Virus record (IMG/VR): IMGVR_UViG_3300020438_000124
Coordinates: 1 to 35,057 of that record
Source: a virus
Length of the DNA stretch: 35,057 bases
Reading direction: 5' to 3' (one strand)
Positions 20,587 to 28,436 of the stretch are shown piece by piece; position 1 is the first letter of the stretch, and every line of letters starts with the position of its first letter. The notes under the pieces were generated by a model. That model was not told where the DNA came from. It saw nothing but the letters and a program-made list of their open reading frames with translations, and made no database searches. The position numbers and the translations under genes were made by a program.

Positions 20587-20854
20587 CATCGTCATTATTA
20601 TCAGGTGGTGGAACTACAATATCGTCTTTAGTGATAATAGTATACTTAATTCCTGCTTTTTCACAAGCTCCGATTGCGAGGGCATCACCAACCTCCACAA
20701 CAGTCATGTCCATTGTACCACATGCTTCGAGTTGGATGGCATATCTCATGGCATCGTCTTCCTCCTCAAAGAGGAACACGACCTTATCACCTATAGAATC
20801 CTTAACGGCAAAGGCACCTTCATCCTCCATCCCTTCGACAGTAATAATAAACAT
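20579..20854 (-). CDS. DUF3110-like protein
   Basis: 91 residues. The stretch VVFLFEEEDDAMRYAIQLEA and the later EKAGIKYTIITKDD follow the pattern of DUF3110, a family of cyanobacteria and plastids, suggesting host origin. The C-terminus is a run of Pro, Asn and Asp. TAATG overlap with gp47 and 8-base overlap with the antitoxin-like gene. Function is unknown. Confidence 0.75.
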   Translation of the reverse strand: MFIITVEGMEDEGAFAVKDSIGDKVVFLFEEEDDAMRYAIQLEACGTMDMTVVEVGDALAIGACEKAGIKYTIITKDDIVVPPPDNNDDDD

Positions 20855-21894
20855 TACATTACCTCACATGCTTGCCTGTACAGGTCCTTAACAAGACTCT
20901 TGATCTTTGCCTTGCTTAGATCAGTTTCCAACTCATCAACGAACTTGTCTAGCAGCGTCAGAGTGTCTTCTGTTTGCTCAGCAGCGTCTTCACCAAAGTC
21001 CATCTGAGAGGTCTTCTCAACGATCTTCAGATCATAAGGATTAGCAGCAGACAGGGCATCAACAAACCTATCATAGTCTTTCTGACTAGACTTATTGACA
21101 ACGATTAACTTGACAATCTTATCCTTGTACTCAGCAAACTTAAACAGTTGTCTAGGGGTGTCATCATATTTGATAACCCTAAACATCTGAAACGGATTGT
21201 TGATTGTTTCTAGTTCGTGTGTTTCTGTATCGAAGATATGGAATCCTCGCAGATCACCCACGTCGTTCCAGAACATTTCGTAAGGGTTCCCAAGGTAGAA
21301 AATCCTACCGTCTGATGATCTGGTGTGATAATGACCAGAGAAGACCCGATCGAATTTTTGATATGGTTGGATGTCGTCTCCATCTTCCATTGTGTATCCA
21401 TGGTGAGCATAGAACCCGTTGAGTTCTAGATGACCCATGGCAACCTTAGCGGTAGACTCACGAATCTTCCTATATGTATACTCGCAGTTGTCAGAGTTAA
21501 TCCAAGGGATCATACAGATCTTACAACCGTCAATGTCTATGTCCTTACATTCAGTGAAAGTATTGACGTTATCGTACTCTCGTAGAAGCAGATCGATAGT
21601 ATTGACTTCGTTAGTATTTTTGTAGAACGCGGTGTGATTACCGACCACGGAGTGAAGGGTAATGCCAAGATCTCGGAGACGGTCAAAATAATTTCTTTGC
21701 GCCCAGTCCAAAGAATATAGGTCAATACCTTTACGACTGTCAAAAGTATCTCCCATGTCGATGACAGTTGTGATACCACGTTCCTGCAACGTTGGAAAAA
21801 AGACTTCTTCGTAGAACTTCTGAAAGTATTCATGAAATAATTTAGAACCTTTCTTAAATCCAAAGTGCTGGTCCGTGATAATAGCAACTTTCAT
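20854..21894 (-). CDS. 47: gp47 recombination nuclease (Mre11/SbcD-like)
   Basis: 346 residues (T4: 339). Metallophosphoesterase motifs appear in order: D8-x-H10 (ITDQHFG), D46-x-x-D49 (DMGDTFDSR), G85-N-H87, GHLELNGF and SGHYHTRS. It is the nuclease partner of gp46 for DNA end resection. ATGA overlap with gp55. Residue spacing shows no missing metal ligand. Confidence 0.96.
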   Translation of the reverse strand: MKVAIITDQHFGFKKGSKLFHEYFQKFYEEVFFPTLQERGITTVIDMGDTFDSRKGIDLYSLDWAQRNYFDRLRDLGITLHSVVGNHTAFYKNTNEVNTIDLLLREYDNVNTFTECKDIDIDGCKICMIPWINSDNCEYTYRKIRESTAKVAMGHLELNGFYAHHGYTMEDGDDIQPYQKFDRVFSGHYHTRSSDGRIFYLGNPYEMFWNDVGDLRGFHIFDTETHELETINNPFQMFRVIKYDDTPRQLFKFAEYKDKIVKLIVVNKSSQKDYDRFVDALSAANPYDLKIVEKTSQMDFGEDAAEQTEDTLTLLDKFVDELETDLSKAKIKSLVKDLYRQACEVM

Positions 21895-22358
21895 CTGTTA
21901 GTGCGGTATTGTACCGCGTCTTTTATTTGATTATACTCAGATGACTTATCAGATTCGTCTGCGACGAATACTTCGTCAAATCCAGATCTTTCGATAATCT
22001 TTTGTCTAATCTCTAGTTGCTTTTTCTCCTTCTGGATACGACGGAGGAAAGCATAGTGGATGATTTGGGTAAAGTAAGCAAAAGGATTGCTAGACTTCTC
22101 AGGATCAAAGTTATTAATATACTGGACACAGTTCTCAATTCCGTCACAAATCATGTCATCCTTGAACATGTAGTTGACGAAATTTGGTTTATAAGACAGG
22201 TGAGTAGCAATCTTTAGAAAACATTCACCTAGGTAATTTGTAATTCTAGGTTTAGGTTCTCCTGCTGCTTCAGCGTCTTTAATACCTTTTTTGTATACAA
22301 TAATAGCAGCAAGAAACTCCTTATTGTTTACATAATGTTCTGATCTTTTACGGACCAT
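21891..22358 (-). CDS. 55: gp55 late sigma factor
   Basis: 155 residues (T4: 185). A sigma region 2-like core is visible: ITNYLGECFLKIATHLS, then FDPEKSSNPFAYFTQIIHYA followed by FLRRIQKEKKQ. It directs RNA polymerase to TATAAATA-type late promoters, helped in T4 by gp33 and the loaded gp45 clamp. It has a host-type promoter just upstream, as expected for a gene needed before late transcription. No Shine-Dalgarno is seen in the short AU-rich leader. No gp33 homologue was recognised in this window. Confidence 0.93.
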   Translation of the reverse strand: MVRKRSEHYVNNKEFLAAIIVYKKGIKDAEAAGEPKPRITNYLGECFLKIATHLSYKPNFVNYMFKDDMICDGIENCVQYINNFDPEKSSNPFAYFTQIIHYAFLRRIQKEKKQLEIRQKIIERSGFDEVFVADESDKSSEYNQIKDAVQYRTNR

Positions 22359-22379
22359 GTAATATACTATTCTTTATAC

Positions 22380-22408
22380 ATTATAGCATAGCTTGACAAG
22401 ATCGGCAA
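22380..22408 (-). promoter_or_regulatory. Sigma-70 promoter for gp55-47-46 operon
   Basis: The minus strand reads TTGCCG (22408-22403), 17 bases ending in TGC, then TATAAT (22385-22380): a perfect extended -10 with a partial -35. Predicted start is near 22373, about 15 bases before the gp55 ATG. Confidence 0.7.
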
Positions 22409-22455
22409 ATGTATGTATGATGACTCTGTTCCCGTTAAAGGGGTGTGGCTTAGCT

Positions 22456-22878
22456 TTAAGACTCGTAGAGCTTCTCTAGAAGATTTCTTGCTTTATCTAC
22501 CGTAGAAACATATCCCATCTCTTTAGTAAGATCAGGATGACCTACGTCAAACCCATGATTAACTACTTCTTTATAAGTGTTTACTATCTCTGGAGATGAG
22601 ATTTGTGAGATTGTAATTACCTTAGACATAGGTAAGATATAAGTTTCATCATCAGTCATTTTCATCCAAGGTTCGAACTTATACCCCATGGGTATATTCG
22701 TGCCATGGGCACGAATCTCTTTACAAATAACAGGATTATCTATAACAATTGTTTCTGGTTTTTCTTTATCAGTATTATCTACAACAACCATTGCTAAAAT
22801 TTCTTCACCAGATACTAACTTGATGCTAGCATAGAACTCATCATACGGACTATCAGATTTTGATTGAGATGATGTCAT
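22456..22878 (-). CDS. Sm-like candidate protein, 140 aa
   Basis: ATG 22878 overlaps uvsW by 26 bases. A Ser/Gln-rich N-terminus precedes YASIKLVSGEEILAMVVV, a proline strand (IDNPVICKEI), PWMKMTDDETYILPMSKV and ITISQI, then a helix with Tyr. The same element order appears in the 83-residue protein at 10137-10388. It may be a small beta-barrel of Sm type; RNA binding is only a hypothesis. It ends about 100 bases before gp55. Confidence 0.7.
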   Translation of the reverse strand: MTSSQSKSDSPYDEFYASIKLVSGEEILAMVVVDNTDKEKPETIVIDNPVICKEIRAHGTNIPMGYKFEPWMKMTDDETYILPMSKVITISQISSPEIVNTYKEVVNHGFDVGHPDLTKEMGYVSTVDKARNLLEKLYES

Positions 22879-24301
22879 AGTTAAACTTCTCTTCGTTGTA
22901 GTACTTAATTCTCTCTACAAGGTGGTTCAGGGTGTAGTTACTTCTAGACCCCTTCTTACAATCATCGGCGATGTCGTAAAGTGTTGCTTTTAATTTGTTC
23001 TCACTCTTTCGCAAGACTCTACCGATTGATTGTAGAGTTCGGATTCTTGACTTGCTAGGAGATGAAAAAATTACGTTGTGAAGATTTTTTATGTTAATAC
23101 CGGTAGAGAACGTTCCAAATGACGCAATGATAATAGCGTCTTGTTCTTGCTCGGTAATTTCACGGACTGCTTCTCGTTCTTCAGTGTCAACACCACCGTG
23201 AACAAAAAATACCTTCCTACTGTCTGTATTTATGAGGTCATATAAACCCTCTCCATGTGCGGCAACCCGACTAAACAGAATGAGTGTATTACCTTTTAAG
23301 TCATGGGCAAGGTTCTTAATAAATCTATTCCTCTTCTCATGACCAATGATGAACTGTACTTCGTCCTCATAAGTCTCAAAAATTTGAGGATCATGCTTCA
23401 TTAGCAGAACTTTGATATTCAGTTTAGCAAGATACCCTGCCTCCTGTAAGTCCTTGGTGTTGATGATTTTATAAGATGGTCCAAACAGACCTTCTAGCAC
23501 CCACTTGTGAGTCTGTGTACCGTCAAGAGTTCCAGTAAATCCGTATCTATACTTCGCATCTGCGAGTTTAGACATGATGCTAATAAGAGATTTGGATTTA
23601 AATTGGTGTGCTTCGTCCCCGATAATGACATCGAACTGACCAAACCACTTACGATCCATCTTATAGATCGACTGCCAGGTACTAATGACAACATTTTTCT
23701 TGGCGATTCTCGTCTTGCCACCATAGATCTTATAGCAATTGTGCTGTGCGTTCCAACCATAATCCTCAAAGTCCTTGTACATCTGCTCCACCAGAGATGT
23801 GGTAGGAACAACAATCAAGACTTTCCTAGACTGCTCTACATGGTACCTACAAACGCCGTAGATCATCAAAGACTTGCCAGAACCCGTAGGACTGATTAGA
23901 AGGCGTCTGTTACGTCTCAGAGCGTCGTAAACACCTTCTACCTGATAATCCCTAGGTTTAAACGATGTAATGCGTTGTAGGTAGTCCTGGACCCCTTCCT
24001 GGGATACCATCTCATTCTCCTCATATGGGAGACCGTAGAACTTGTTACTCTCAAACTCAAACGTATATCCGTATCGCTGACAAAATACTTGCAGTTTATC
24101 AATTAAACCACAGTAGATTTCTTTTTTCTCAATATTAAACAGACGAATTTTTCCGTCCCAATACCTACTACGGTACTGAGGCATAAACTTCGCATTGGGA
24201 ATATCAAACGTAAACTGATCTTGTAGTTCATGTTGAATGTGTGGGTCACACTCAACCGTTAGATAAACCTCATTCTTTTTTCTAATAACCAGATCAGCCA
24301 T
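22853..24301 (-). CDS. uvsW: UvsW RNA-DNA and DNA helicase
   Basis: 482 residues from ATG 24301, chosen because it gives an 8-base overlap with uvsY and a T4-like N-terminal substrate domain. Superfamily 2 motifs: Walker A SPTGSGKS (137-144), DEAH box (229-232, GDEAHQF), GFTGTLDG, and the motif VI QSIGRVLRK. UvsW unwinds R-loops and branched recombination intermediates and switches T4 from origin- to recombination-driven replication. Confidence 0.95.
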   Translation of the reverse strand: MADLVIRKKNEVYLTVECDPHIQHELQDQFTFDIPNAKFMPQYRSRYWDGKIRLFNIEKKEIYCGLIDKLQVFCQRYGYTFEFESNKFYGLPYEENEMVSQEGVQDYLQRITSFKPRDYQVEGVYDALRRNRRLLISPTGSGKSLMIYGVCRYHVEQSRKVLIVVPTTSLVEQMYKDFEDYGWNAQHNCYKIYGGKTRIAKKNVVISTWQSIYKMDRKWFGQFDVIIGDEAHQFKSKSLISIMSKLADAKYRYGFTGTLDGTQTHKWVLEGLFGPSYKIINTKDLQEAGYLAKLNIKVLLMKHDPQIFETYEDEVQFIIGHEKRNRFIKNLAHDLKGNTLILFSRVAAHGEGLYDLINTDSRKVFFVHGGVDTEEREAVREITEQEQDAIIIASFGTFSTGINIKNLHNVIFSSPSKSRIRTLQSIGRVLRKSENKLKATLYDIADDCKKGSRSNYTLNHLVERIKYYNEEKFNYDIISIKI

Positions 24302-24743
24302 AACCAGCACTAAACCTACGCCATTCGATAGCGTTCTTGATTTGGTAGGTTCTATTGGTAATTTGCTTTAGCACCTCTTCGAGATACTTGAGCATAATGT
24401 CGTAATACTCAATTTTGAGTTTTGCTTTCTGCATCCGCTCGTCAGCGTCGAGATACAGTTGCAACTCTGCTTTGTCTCTTACTTTGTATGGAAACGGTTC
24501 GTCGATATAAATCTGCGAATCCGCTTTCCCAGAATAATACTTACGACGTTCCAGTAGAATACCTGAAAACACAGTCTCTGCTTGCTTTTTTAGCGACAGT
24601 GTTGTATTATATAGGTCGTAATATTTGGCGTGTAATTGGGGAACCTTTAGCGACTCTGTGTCCAGCTCATCTGGATTGATAACAGAATCGGTTGCCCACA
24701 TTTTCTGGATAACTTCCAGAGAAAAACTAGACTTCCTTTCCAT
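24294..24743 (-). CDS. uvsY: UvsY recombination mediator
   Basis: 149 residues from ATG 24743 (T4: 137), overlapping gp3 by 17 bases and uvsW by 8. It is all helical, with ERRKYYSGKADSQIYIDEPF and the helix MLKYLEEVLKQITNRTYQIK near the end, as in cyanophage UvsY. UvsY loads UvsX onto gp32-covered ssDNA. The order gp3-uvsY-uvsW fits cyanophage synteny. Confidence 0.9.
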   Translation of the reverse strand: MERKSSFSLEVIQKMWATDSVINPDELDTESLKVPQLHAKYYDLYNTTLSLKKQAETVFSGILLERRKYYSGKADSQIYIDEPFPYKVRDKAELQLYLDADERMQKAKLKIEYYDIMLKYLEEVLKQITNRTYQIKNAIEWRRFSAGYG

Positions 24744-25242
24744 CAATGTTCATCAAATCAAACATAGTGTATTTGAACACTGCCGTAGCAGTAAAATATT
24801 CTTGTTCCTGAATTGTGGCATTGAAGGGAATACCTTCTAAAGACACAGGAAATATATCTCTAAACTTTACTCTTCCCGAAACCCTTAGACTGCTGTTTAG
24901 AATCAACAGCGTAGCATCACTGCGGTTGTCGAGTTTAGACTGACCTAGATCTTCTGGATATCCTAGTTCGCGCATCCAGTTGTAGATCTGGTGGTAGTTT
25001 TCCATGTTCTCATCGACAAGGAAATCTACTCTTAGATCTTCATACTGAATCTTATCGCCAGGAATAGGAATATCTCTAAGATAGTTTGACTGTCTAGCAG
25101 TTCCCATAGAAATACCAGGCAGATTTGCCTTGTTACACAAGAAATCTACCTTACGACATCTATTCAAAACCAGTTGGAATCCACCAATAGAAAGAAAATT
25201 CCTATTAGATACCTGATTCAACTTGCACGGATTGTTAGACAT
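24727..25242 (-). CDS. 3: gp3 tail completion/sheath stabiliser protein (likely)
   Basis: 171 residues (T4 gp3: 176). The protein begins MSNNPCKLNQVSNRNFLSIG and contains FQLVLNRCRKVDFLCNKANLPG and FLVDENMENYHQIYNWMREL, which recalls the tail-tube-like fold of gp3/gp19 family proteins; cyanophages carry gp3 directly before uvsY. It caps the tail tube and stabilises the sheath in T4. A CTAAATA late motif lies exactly 20 bases before the ATG. The call rests on synteny and remembered pattern. Confidence 0.75.
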   Translation of the reverse strand: MSNNPCKLNQVSNRNFLSIGGFQLVLNRCRKVDFLCNKANLPGISMGTARQSNYLRDIPIPGDKIQYEDLRVDFLVDENMENYHQIYNWMRELGYPEDLGQSKLDNRSDATLLILNSSLRVSGRVKFRDIFPVSLEGIPFNATIQEQEYFTATAVFKYTMFDLMNIDGKEV

Positions 25243-25261
25243 CAGTTTCCCAGTCTGACAC

Positions 25262-25268
25262 TATTTAG
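25262..25268 (-). promoter_or_regulatory. Candidate late promoter CTAAATA for gp3
   Basis: The motif overlaps the stop codon of the 54-residue gene and lies exactly 20 bases before the gp3 ATG. Confidence 0.55.
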
Positions 25269-25429
25269 TAACGATACTCTTGGATATTATCTAGCAACTT
25301 GTTAAGCATAGTATGAGCACCTTGATGCCATTCATCACCTTTACTTTGGTATTTTCCATCATACAATTCTTTCTTCAGTTTCATTGTACGATTAAGGATC
25401 TCTTCTCGCTCTAATCTGTTCTTAGGCAT
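25265..25429 (-). CDS. Hypothetical 54-residue helical protein
   Basis: ATG 25429 to TAA 25265. The charged helical sequence begins MPKNRLEREEILNRTMKLKK, contains LYDGKYQSKGDEWHQGAH and ends in LLDNIQEYRY. Two helices joined by a Gly/Lys loop suggest a small dimeric helical hairpin. GGGGAG lies about 12 bases upstream. It starts inside the last codons of the 25-residue ORF. No family name is assigned. Confidence 0.75.
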   Translation of the reverse strand: MPKNRLEREEILNRTMKLKKELYDGKYQSKGDEWHQGAHTMLNKLLDNIQEYRY

Positions 25430-25499
25430 ATGCGTTTTTGACTCCCCAAAAAACCAAGTAAATTACTGGTGACAGAATGAGCGATGCTTTTATTAACAT
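25422..25499 (-). CDS. 25-residue membrane peptide
   Basis: ATG 25499 to TAA 25422, overlapping the start of the 54-residue gene by 8 bases. The peptide begins MLIKASLILSPVIYLVFWGV and ends KNAYA: one transmembrane helix with a basic N-terminus. No clear ribosome-binding site. It is the first possible ORF after the extended -10 promoter at 25522-25530. Confidence 0.45.
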   Translation of the reverse strand: MLIKASLILSPVIYLVFWGVKNAYA

Positions 25500-25521
25500 G
25501 GCACTACGTTCACGTATACTA

Positions 25522-25530
25522 ATTATAGCA
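25522..25530 (-). promoter_or_regulatory. Extended -10 promoter after a terminator
   Basis: The minus strand reads TGCTATAAT then TAGTA. No -35 is seen because the terminator at 25537-25564 occupies that place. It would drive the two small ORFs and could feed gp3-uvsY-uvsW. Confidence 0.6.
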
Positions 25531-25536
25531 AAACAT

Positions 25537-25564
25537 AAAAAAAAGACCCCCACTTGTGTGGAGG
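25537..25564 (-). terminator. Intrinsic terminator after the 60-residue gene
   Basis: The minus strand forms CCTCCAC-ACAA-GTGGGGG (one T-G pair), then TC and eight T. It lies 22 bases after the stop at 25587. Confidence 0.85.
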
Positions 25565-25586
25565 CGCTGACTATTTGTAGCAAGAA

Positions 25587-25769
25587 TCACATAAGCACTT
25601 CTTTACAGATTCTTTTACACGATGCTTGATTTGAGGTATCACACTCAATCAAACATTCATAATAATCGTTTAGTAAATTTTTTTGATTTTCGTATTCCTC
25701 CCAATTTTTTACATCGTTATCTGAACGACCCCATTCTGATAATTGGTTACTCGATAGTAGGTTATGCAT
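25587..25769 (-). CDS. Hypothetical 60-residue cysteine-containing protein
   Basis: ATG 25769, flanked by terminators on both sides, so it is a one-gene unit. The protein is acidic and helical with three cysteines in the C-terminal third (ECLIECDTSNQASCKRICKE), possibly a disulphide or metal site. The 143 bases before it (25770-25912) hold the gp23 terminator and AT-rich DNA with TATACT/TATATA but no convincing -35. No known family. Confidence 0.6.
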   Translation of the reverse strand: MHNLLSSNQLSEWGRSDNDVKNWEEYENQKNLLNDYYECLIECDTSNQASCKRICKEVLM

Positions 25770-25864
25770 AAGGTTGCATTGCCAGAGGTCACTTTATATA
25801 GTATACTTTGTGTTTGTTTACTAACATTAGTTGCTTTTTTACATTACTACAAATTAGTACACAT

Positions 25865-25892
25865 AAAAAAAGAGACCCCCGAAGGAGTCTCT
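25865..25892 (-). terminator. Intrinsic terminator after gp23
   Basis: The minus strand forms AGAGACTCC-TTCG-GGGGTCTCT (9 pairs with a stable UUCG loop, one T-G pair) followed by at least six T. It lies 20 bases after the gp23 stop and closes the virion block. Confidence 0.92.
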
Positions 25893-25912
25893 GTACGGTA
25901 TATAAACCGTGA

Positions 25913-27331
25913 TCACATAAGGTTTTGGACCTTGACGCGACGGTAGTAGCGGTTGGAACCAGCAGTGATACGTCCGAGACCCTGTGTGGTGCCTTCGGCG
26001 TAGGGGTTCGAGACCATGCCGTAGCGAGTCTTGAATCCGATTTTTGGCTGGAAGGTGTCCTGACCGACGGCACGAACCATCTGGAGAGGAACATAAGGAC
26101 AGTAGAACAGACCTGCGTCGTAAGGGGAAGAACCCTTATAACCCATGACGTAGTACTGATCGGCGCTTAGGTTAGCAGCGAAAGGATCGATGTAGACCTT
26201 GAAGCGACCATTTAGCAAACCAGCGAAGGTGTTGCCGGTGTCGTCAACGGTTAGGTTGGCGTTCAGGGCAGGCGTATAATCCAGTTGTCCAGCAGCGGCT
26301 AGAGCAGAAGCAACGTCAGCAGAGCAAAGGATGATGTTACCCTTCCCGCGACGAGTTCTCTGAGCGATTGCGTTCGCATCTCTTTCGAGTTGGAACATCA
26401 TACCCTTAAACTTCTCAACCATCCAACGTCCGTTGGAGTCAACGTCGAGGTCGAACACGCCACCAGTGGCAGTGTTGGTTTGGGCACCAGGCTCAGCAGC
26501 CTTGTAGATGGTACGGATGATCTCGCGGTTGATCTCAGCAAGAATCTCAGTGCTGAGGATGTTAGCGAGTTCAGCCTCGGCGTCTAGACCGTGGATCGCC
26601 TTAAGGTCCTGAGCAAGCTCAAGTGAGTACTCAGCTTTCAGTGCTCTGGAGCGAGCAGCAACAGTGACCTTTTCGATGCTGAACGACATCTCGCGGAAGT
26701 CGTTGCTAGAAGCATCACCTAGAGCTTCCAGTTTCTGAGCATTAAATCCCTGACCAGTGTTATAAGCGTTACCAGCACCACCGTTAAGGATGGAAGGATT
26801 AGTACCGCCTTGGGCAGTTGTACCGAAACCAACGTCGGAGTCGCCGTCAACAGTGCCAAGGGCGTAATCGCCTTGATCGGTGAAGGAGGCGTTGGAGTTC
26901 TGAGCGGAGAATGCCGAATCAGGCTCGTTGAAGAATGCTTCAGTTCCGTTCTGGTTGTCGTAACGTGAACGCATCGCGAAGATGAGTCCAGTAGGACCGT
27001 TCATTGGTTGAACGCCAGCAAGGTCATAAGCGACCAAGTTGGGCATTGCGCGACGGATGAGGCTGATTAGAACGGGGTCAAAACCAGCAACAGGACCACC
27101 AGAGGCAGCACCGCCACCAAAGGCAGGGGAGGAAGCAGTTCCACCACCATTACCTAGTGAGGTGGTAGGGGGTGCTTCGGCGAGGAACGCACGGTCCTCT
27201 CTTAAAAATCTTTCTTGGTTTTCGAGAAGTTGGGCAGTAACAGCTCTACGGTGATTGTCCTTGATATTATCAAGACCTTCAGCTTCTAGTAGAGGTGCCC
27301 ACTTCTTCTGTAATTGAGAAGAATTGAACAT
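25913..27331 (-). CDS. 23: gp23 major capsid protein
   Basis: 472 residues. The N-terminal part (1-52) is a scaffold-facing propeptide ending in FLAE, followed by A53; L50-A51-E52 fits the gp21 cleavage rule, like the site after E65 in T4 gp23. The rest is an HK97-fold capsid protein of T4 type, with DLAGVQPMNGPTGLIFAMRS and a long NREIIRTIYKAAEPGAQT region. AAGGA lies about 9 bases before the ATG. A Gly/Ala/Ser-rich linker follows the cleavage site. Confidence 0.96.
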   Translation of the reverse strand: MFNSSQLQKKWAPLLEAEGLDNIKDNHRRAVTAQLLENQERFLREDRAFLAEAPPTTSLGNGGGTASSPAFGGGAASGGPVAGFDPVLISLIRRAMPNLVAYDLAGVQPMNGPTGLIFAMRSRYDNQNGTEAFFNEPDSAFSAQNSNASFTDQGDYALGTVDGDSDVGFGTTAQGGTNPSILNGGAGNAYNTGQGFNAQKLEALGDASSNDFREMSFSIEKVTVAARSRALKAEYSLELAQDLKAIHGLDAEAELANILSTEILAEINREIIRTIYKAAEPGAQTNTATGGVFDLDVDSNGRWMVEKFKGMMFQLERDANAIAQRTRRGKGNIILCSADVASALAAAGQLDYTPALNANLTVDDTGNTFAGLLNGRFKVYIDPFAANLSADQYYVMGYKGSSPYDAGLFYCPYVPLQMVRAVGQDTFQPKIGFKTRYGMVSNPYAEGTTQGLGRITAGSNRYYRRVKVQNLM

Positions 27332-27365
27332 TTGGGGGTTTCCTTAAGGGGAAGTTTTAGTTAAT

Positions 27366-28391
27366 TTAGTTGAACTGGGTTAGAGCGCGTAAGTATGCAT
27401 CCATTGCTGGAGAAACGTCTTCGCCAACAGGGGCATCTTCAGAGATAACCTCTTGCGAATCTGTTACAGGTTTCTGAGCAAAATATGCTTCGCGAAGTGT
27501 AACAAGTTTTTCGCGATATTGTTCCTCACTTTCAAACTCAACACCTTCAGCAAGACCCGCTAACTTTTCCTTTTGGGAAAGGGCAAGACCTTCACATACG
27601 TCATCTAGGATGTTGTCAGAAACAGATTCGGAAAGACGCTTAGTTAAAGCGACATTGCTCTCAATCTGTTCGTTGAGCTTGTTTTCCATCTCATCAAGTT
27701 TAGAGACCATTGCCTCTAGTACATCGTATTTTTCTTCAGGGAGTTGTACATAATGTTCTTCAAAAAGTCCCTTGAGACCTGTCATAAAGGACTCCGAAAG
27801 TTCGCCACGGATACCGCTTTGGACTTGGAGTTCGTTTTCGTTGATCCATTCTTGAGCAACGTACTCAAGATAACCATCAACGCGCTCAGTAAGTTCAGAC
27901 TTGATAGCTTCTACTTGCTCTACAAGTGTCTGCTCGTACTGAGATTCGATTGCTTCTTTAGCGGAAGCAATACGAGTTTTTACTACTGCTTCGAAAACAG
28001 TTTTTGCTTTTTCTTGGAACTCATCGGAAAGCTCTTCGCCTTCGAGGAGAGCAGCAACGTCCTCCTCCAGATTGAGTTCTTCTTCTGCTTCTACTTCTTC
28101 GTTAGCGCCACGACCATAACCAGAACTCTTTAGAGCACCGGGTCCTGGCATCGTGGTGGAAGCGGCAGCATTTTTAAAATGCGGATCGCCTTTCTGTGCG
28201 AGAGTAGCAGAAGGGGTCTTTAGTTTGTTAGACCCATCGTCTGGTCTGGAGTTGGTTGGAGTAGGACCGCCGAGATCTTCAATTGCTCCTGCATCAGGAA
28301 CATAATTAGGTGCCTTAGGCATTGGATCGGCAGACTTAGCACCCTTCGTTACCTGGTTCTCCATCTCATGTAGTTCGTTATTAACGCTCAT
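27366..28391 (-). CDS. 22: gp22 prohead scaffold core protein
   Basis: 341 residues, acidic, with long coiled-coil helices from about 120 to 280 (VEQVEAIKSELTERVDGYLE, LDEMENKLNEQIESN) and a Pro/Gly-rich N-terminal part. Position between gp21 and gp23 matches T4. It forms the inner scaffold and is then cut to small peptides by gp21; several L/I-x-E sites are present. GGAAAC precedes the ATG, and a CTAAATA late motif lies 36 bases upstream. Longer than T4 gp22 (269). Confidence 0.93.
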   Translation of the reverse strand: MSVNNELHEMENQVTKGAKSADPMPKAPNYVPDAGAIEDLGGPTPTNSRPDDGSNKLKTPSATLAQKGDPHFKNAAASTTMPGPGALKSSGYGRGANEEVEAEEELNLEEDVAALLEGEELSDEFQEKAKTVFEAVVKTRIASAKEAIESQYEQTLVEQVEAIKSELTERVDGYLEYVAQEWINENELQVQSGIRGELSESFMTGLKGLFEEHYVQLPEEKYDVLEAMVSKLDEMENKLNEQIESNVALTKRLSESVSDNILDDVCEGLALSQKEKLAGLAEGVEFESEEQYREKLVTLREAYFAQKPVTDSQEVISEDAPVGEDVSPAMDAYLRALTQFN

Positions 28392-28426
28392 TTGAAGTTT
28401 CCGAGAGTACCTGAAATTGCTAGTAT

Positions 28427-28433
28427 TATTTAG
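28427..28433 (-). promoter_or_regulatory. Candidate late promoter CTAAATA for gp22-gp23
   Basis: Located between the gp21 stop and the gp22 ATG, 36 bases from the latter. Confidence 0.5.
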
Positions 28434-28436
28434 GGT

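Noticed and set aside
22381-22408. TTGACA on the plus strand before gp55
   Set aside because: No -10 at proper distance and no plus-strand gene follows; the minus-strand TTGCCG-17-TATAAT explains the region better.
25770-25860. 12-codon ORF and short ATGs before the 60-residue gene
   Set aside because: Too short, no ribosome-binding site and no overlap with a neighbour; nothing supports translation.
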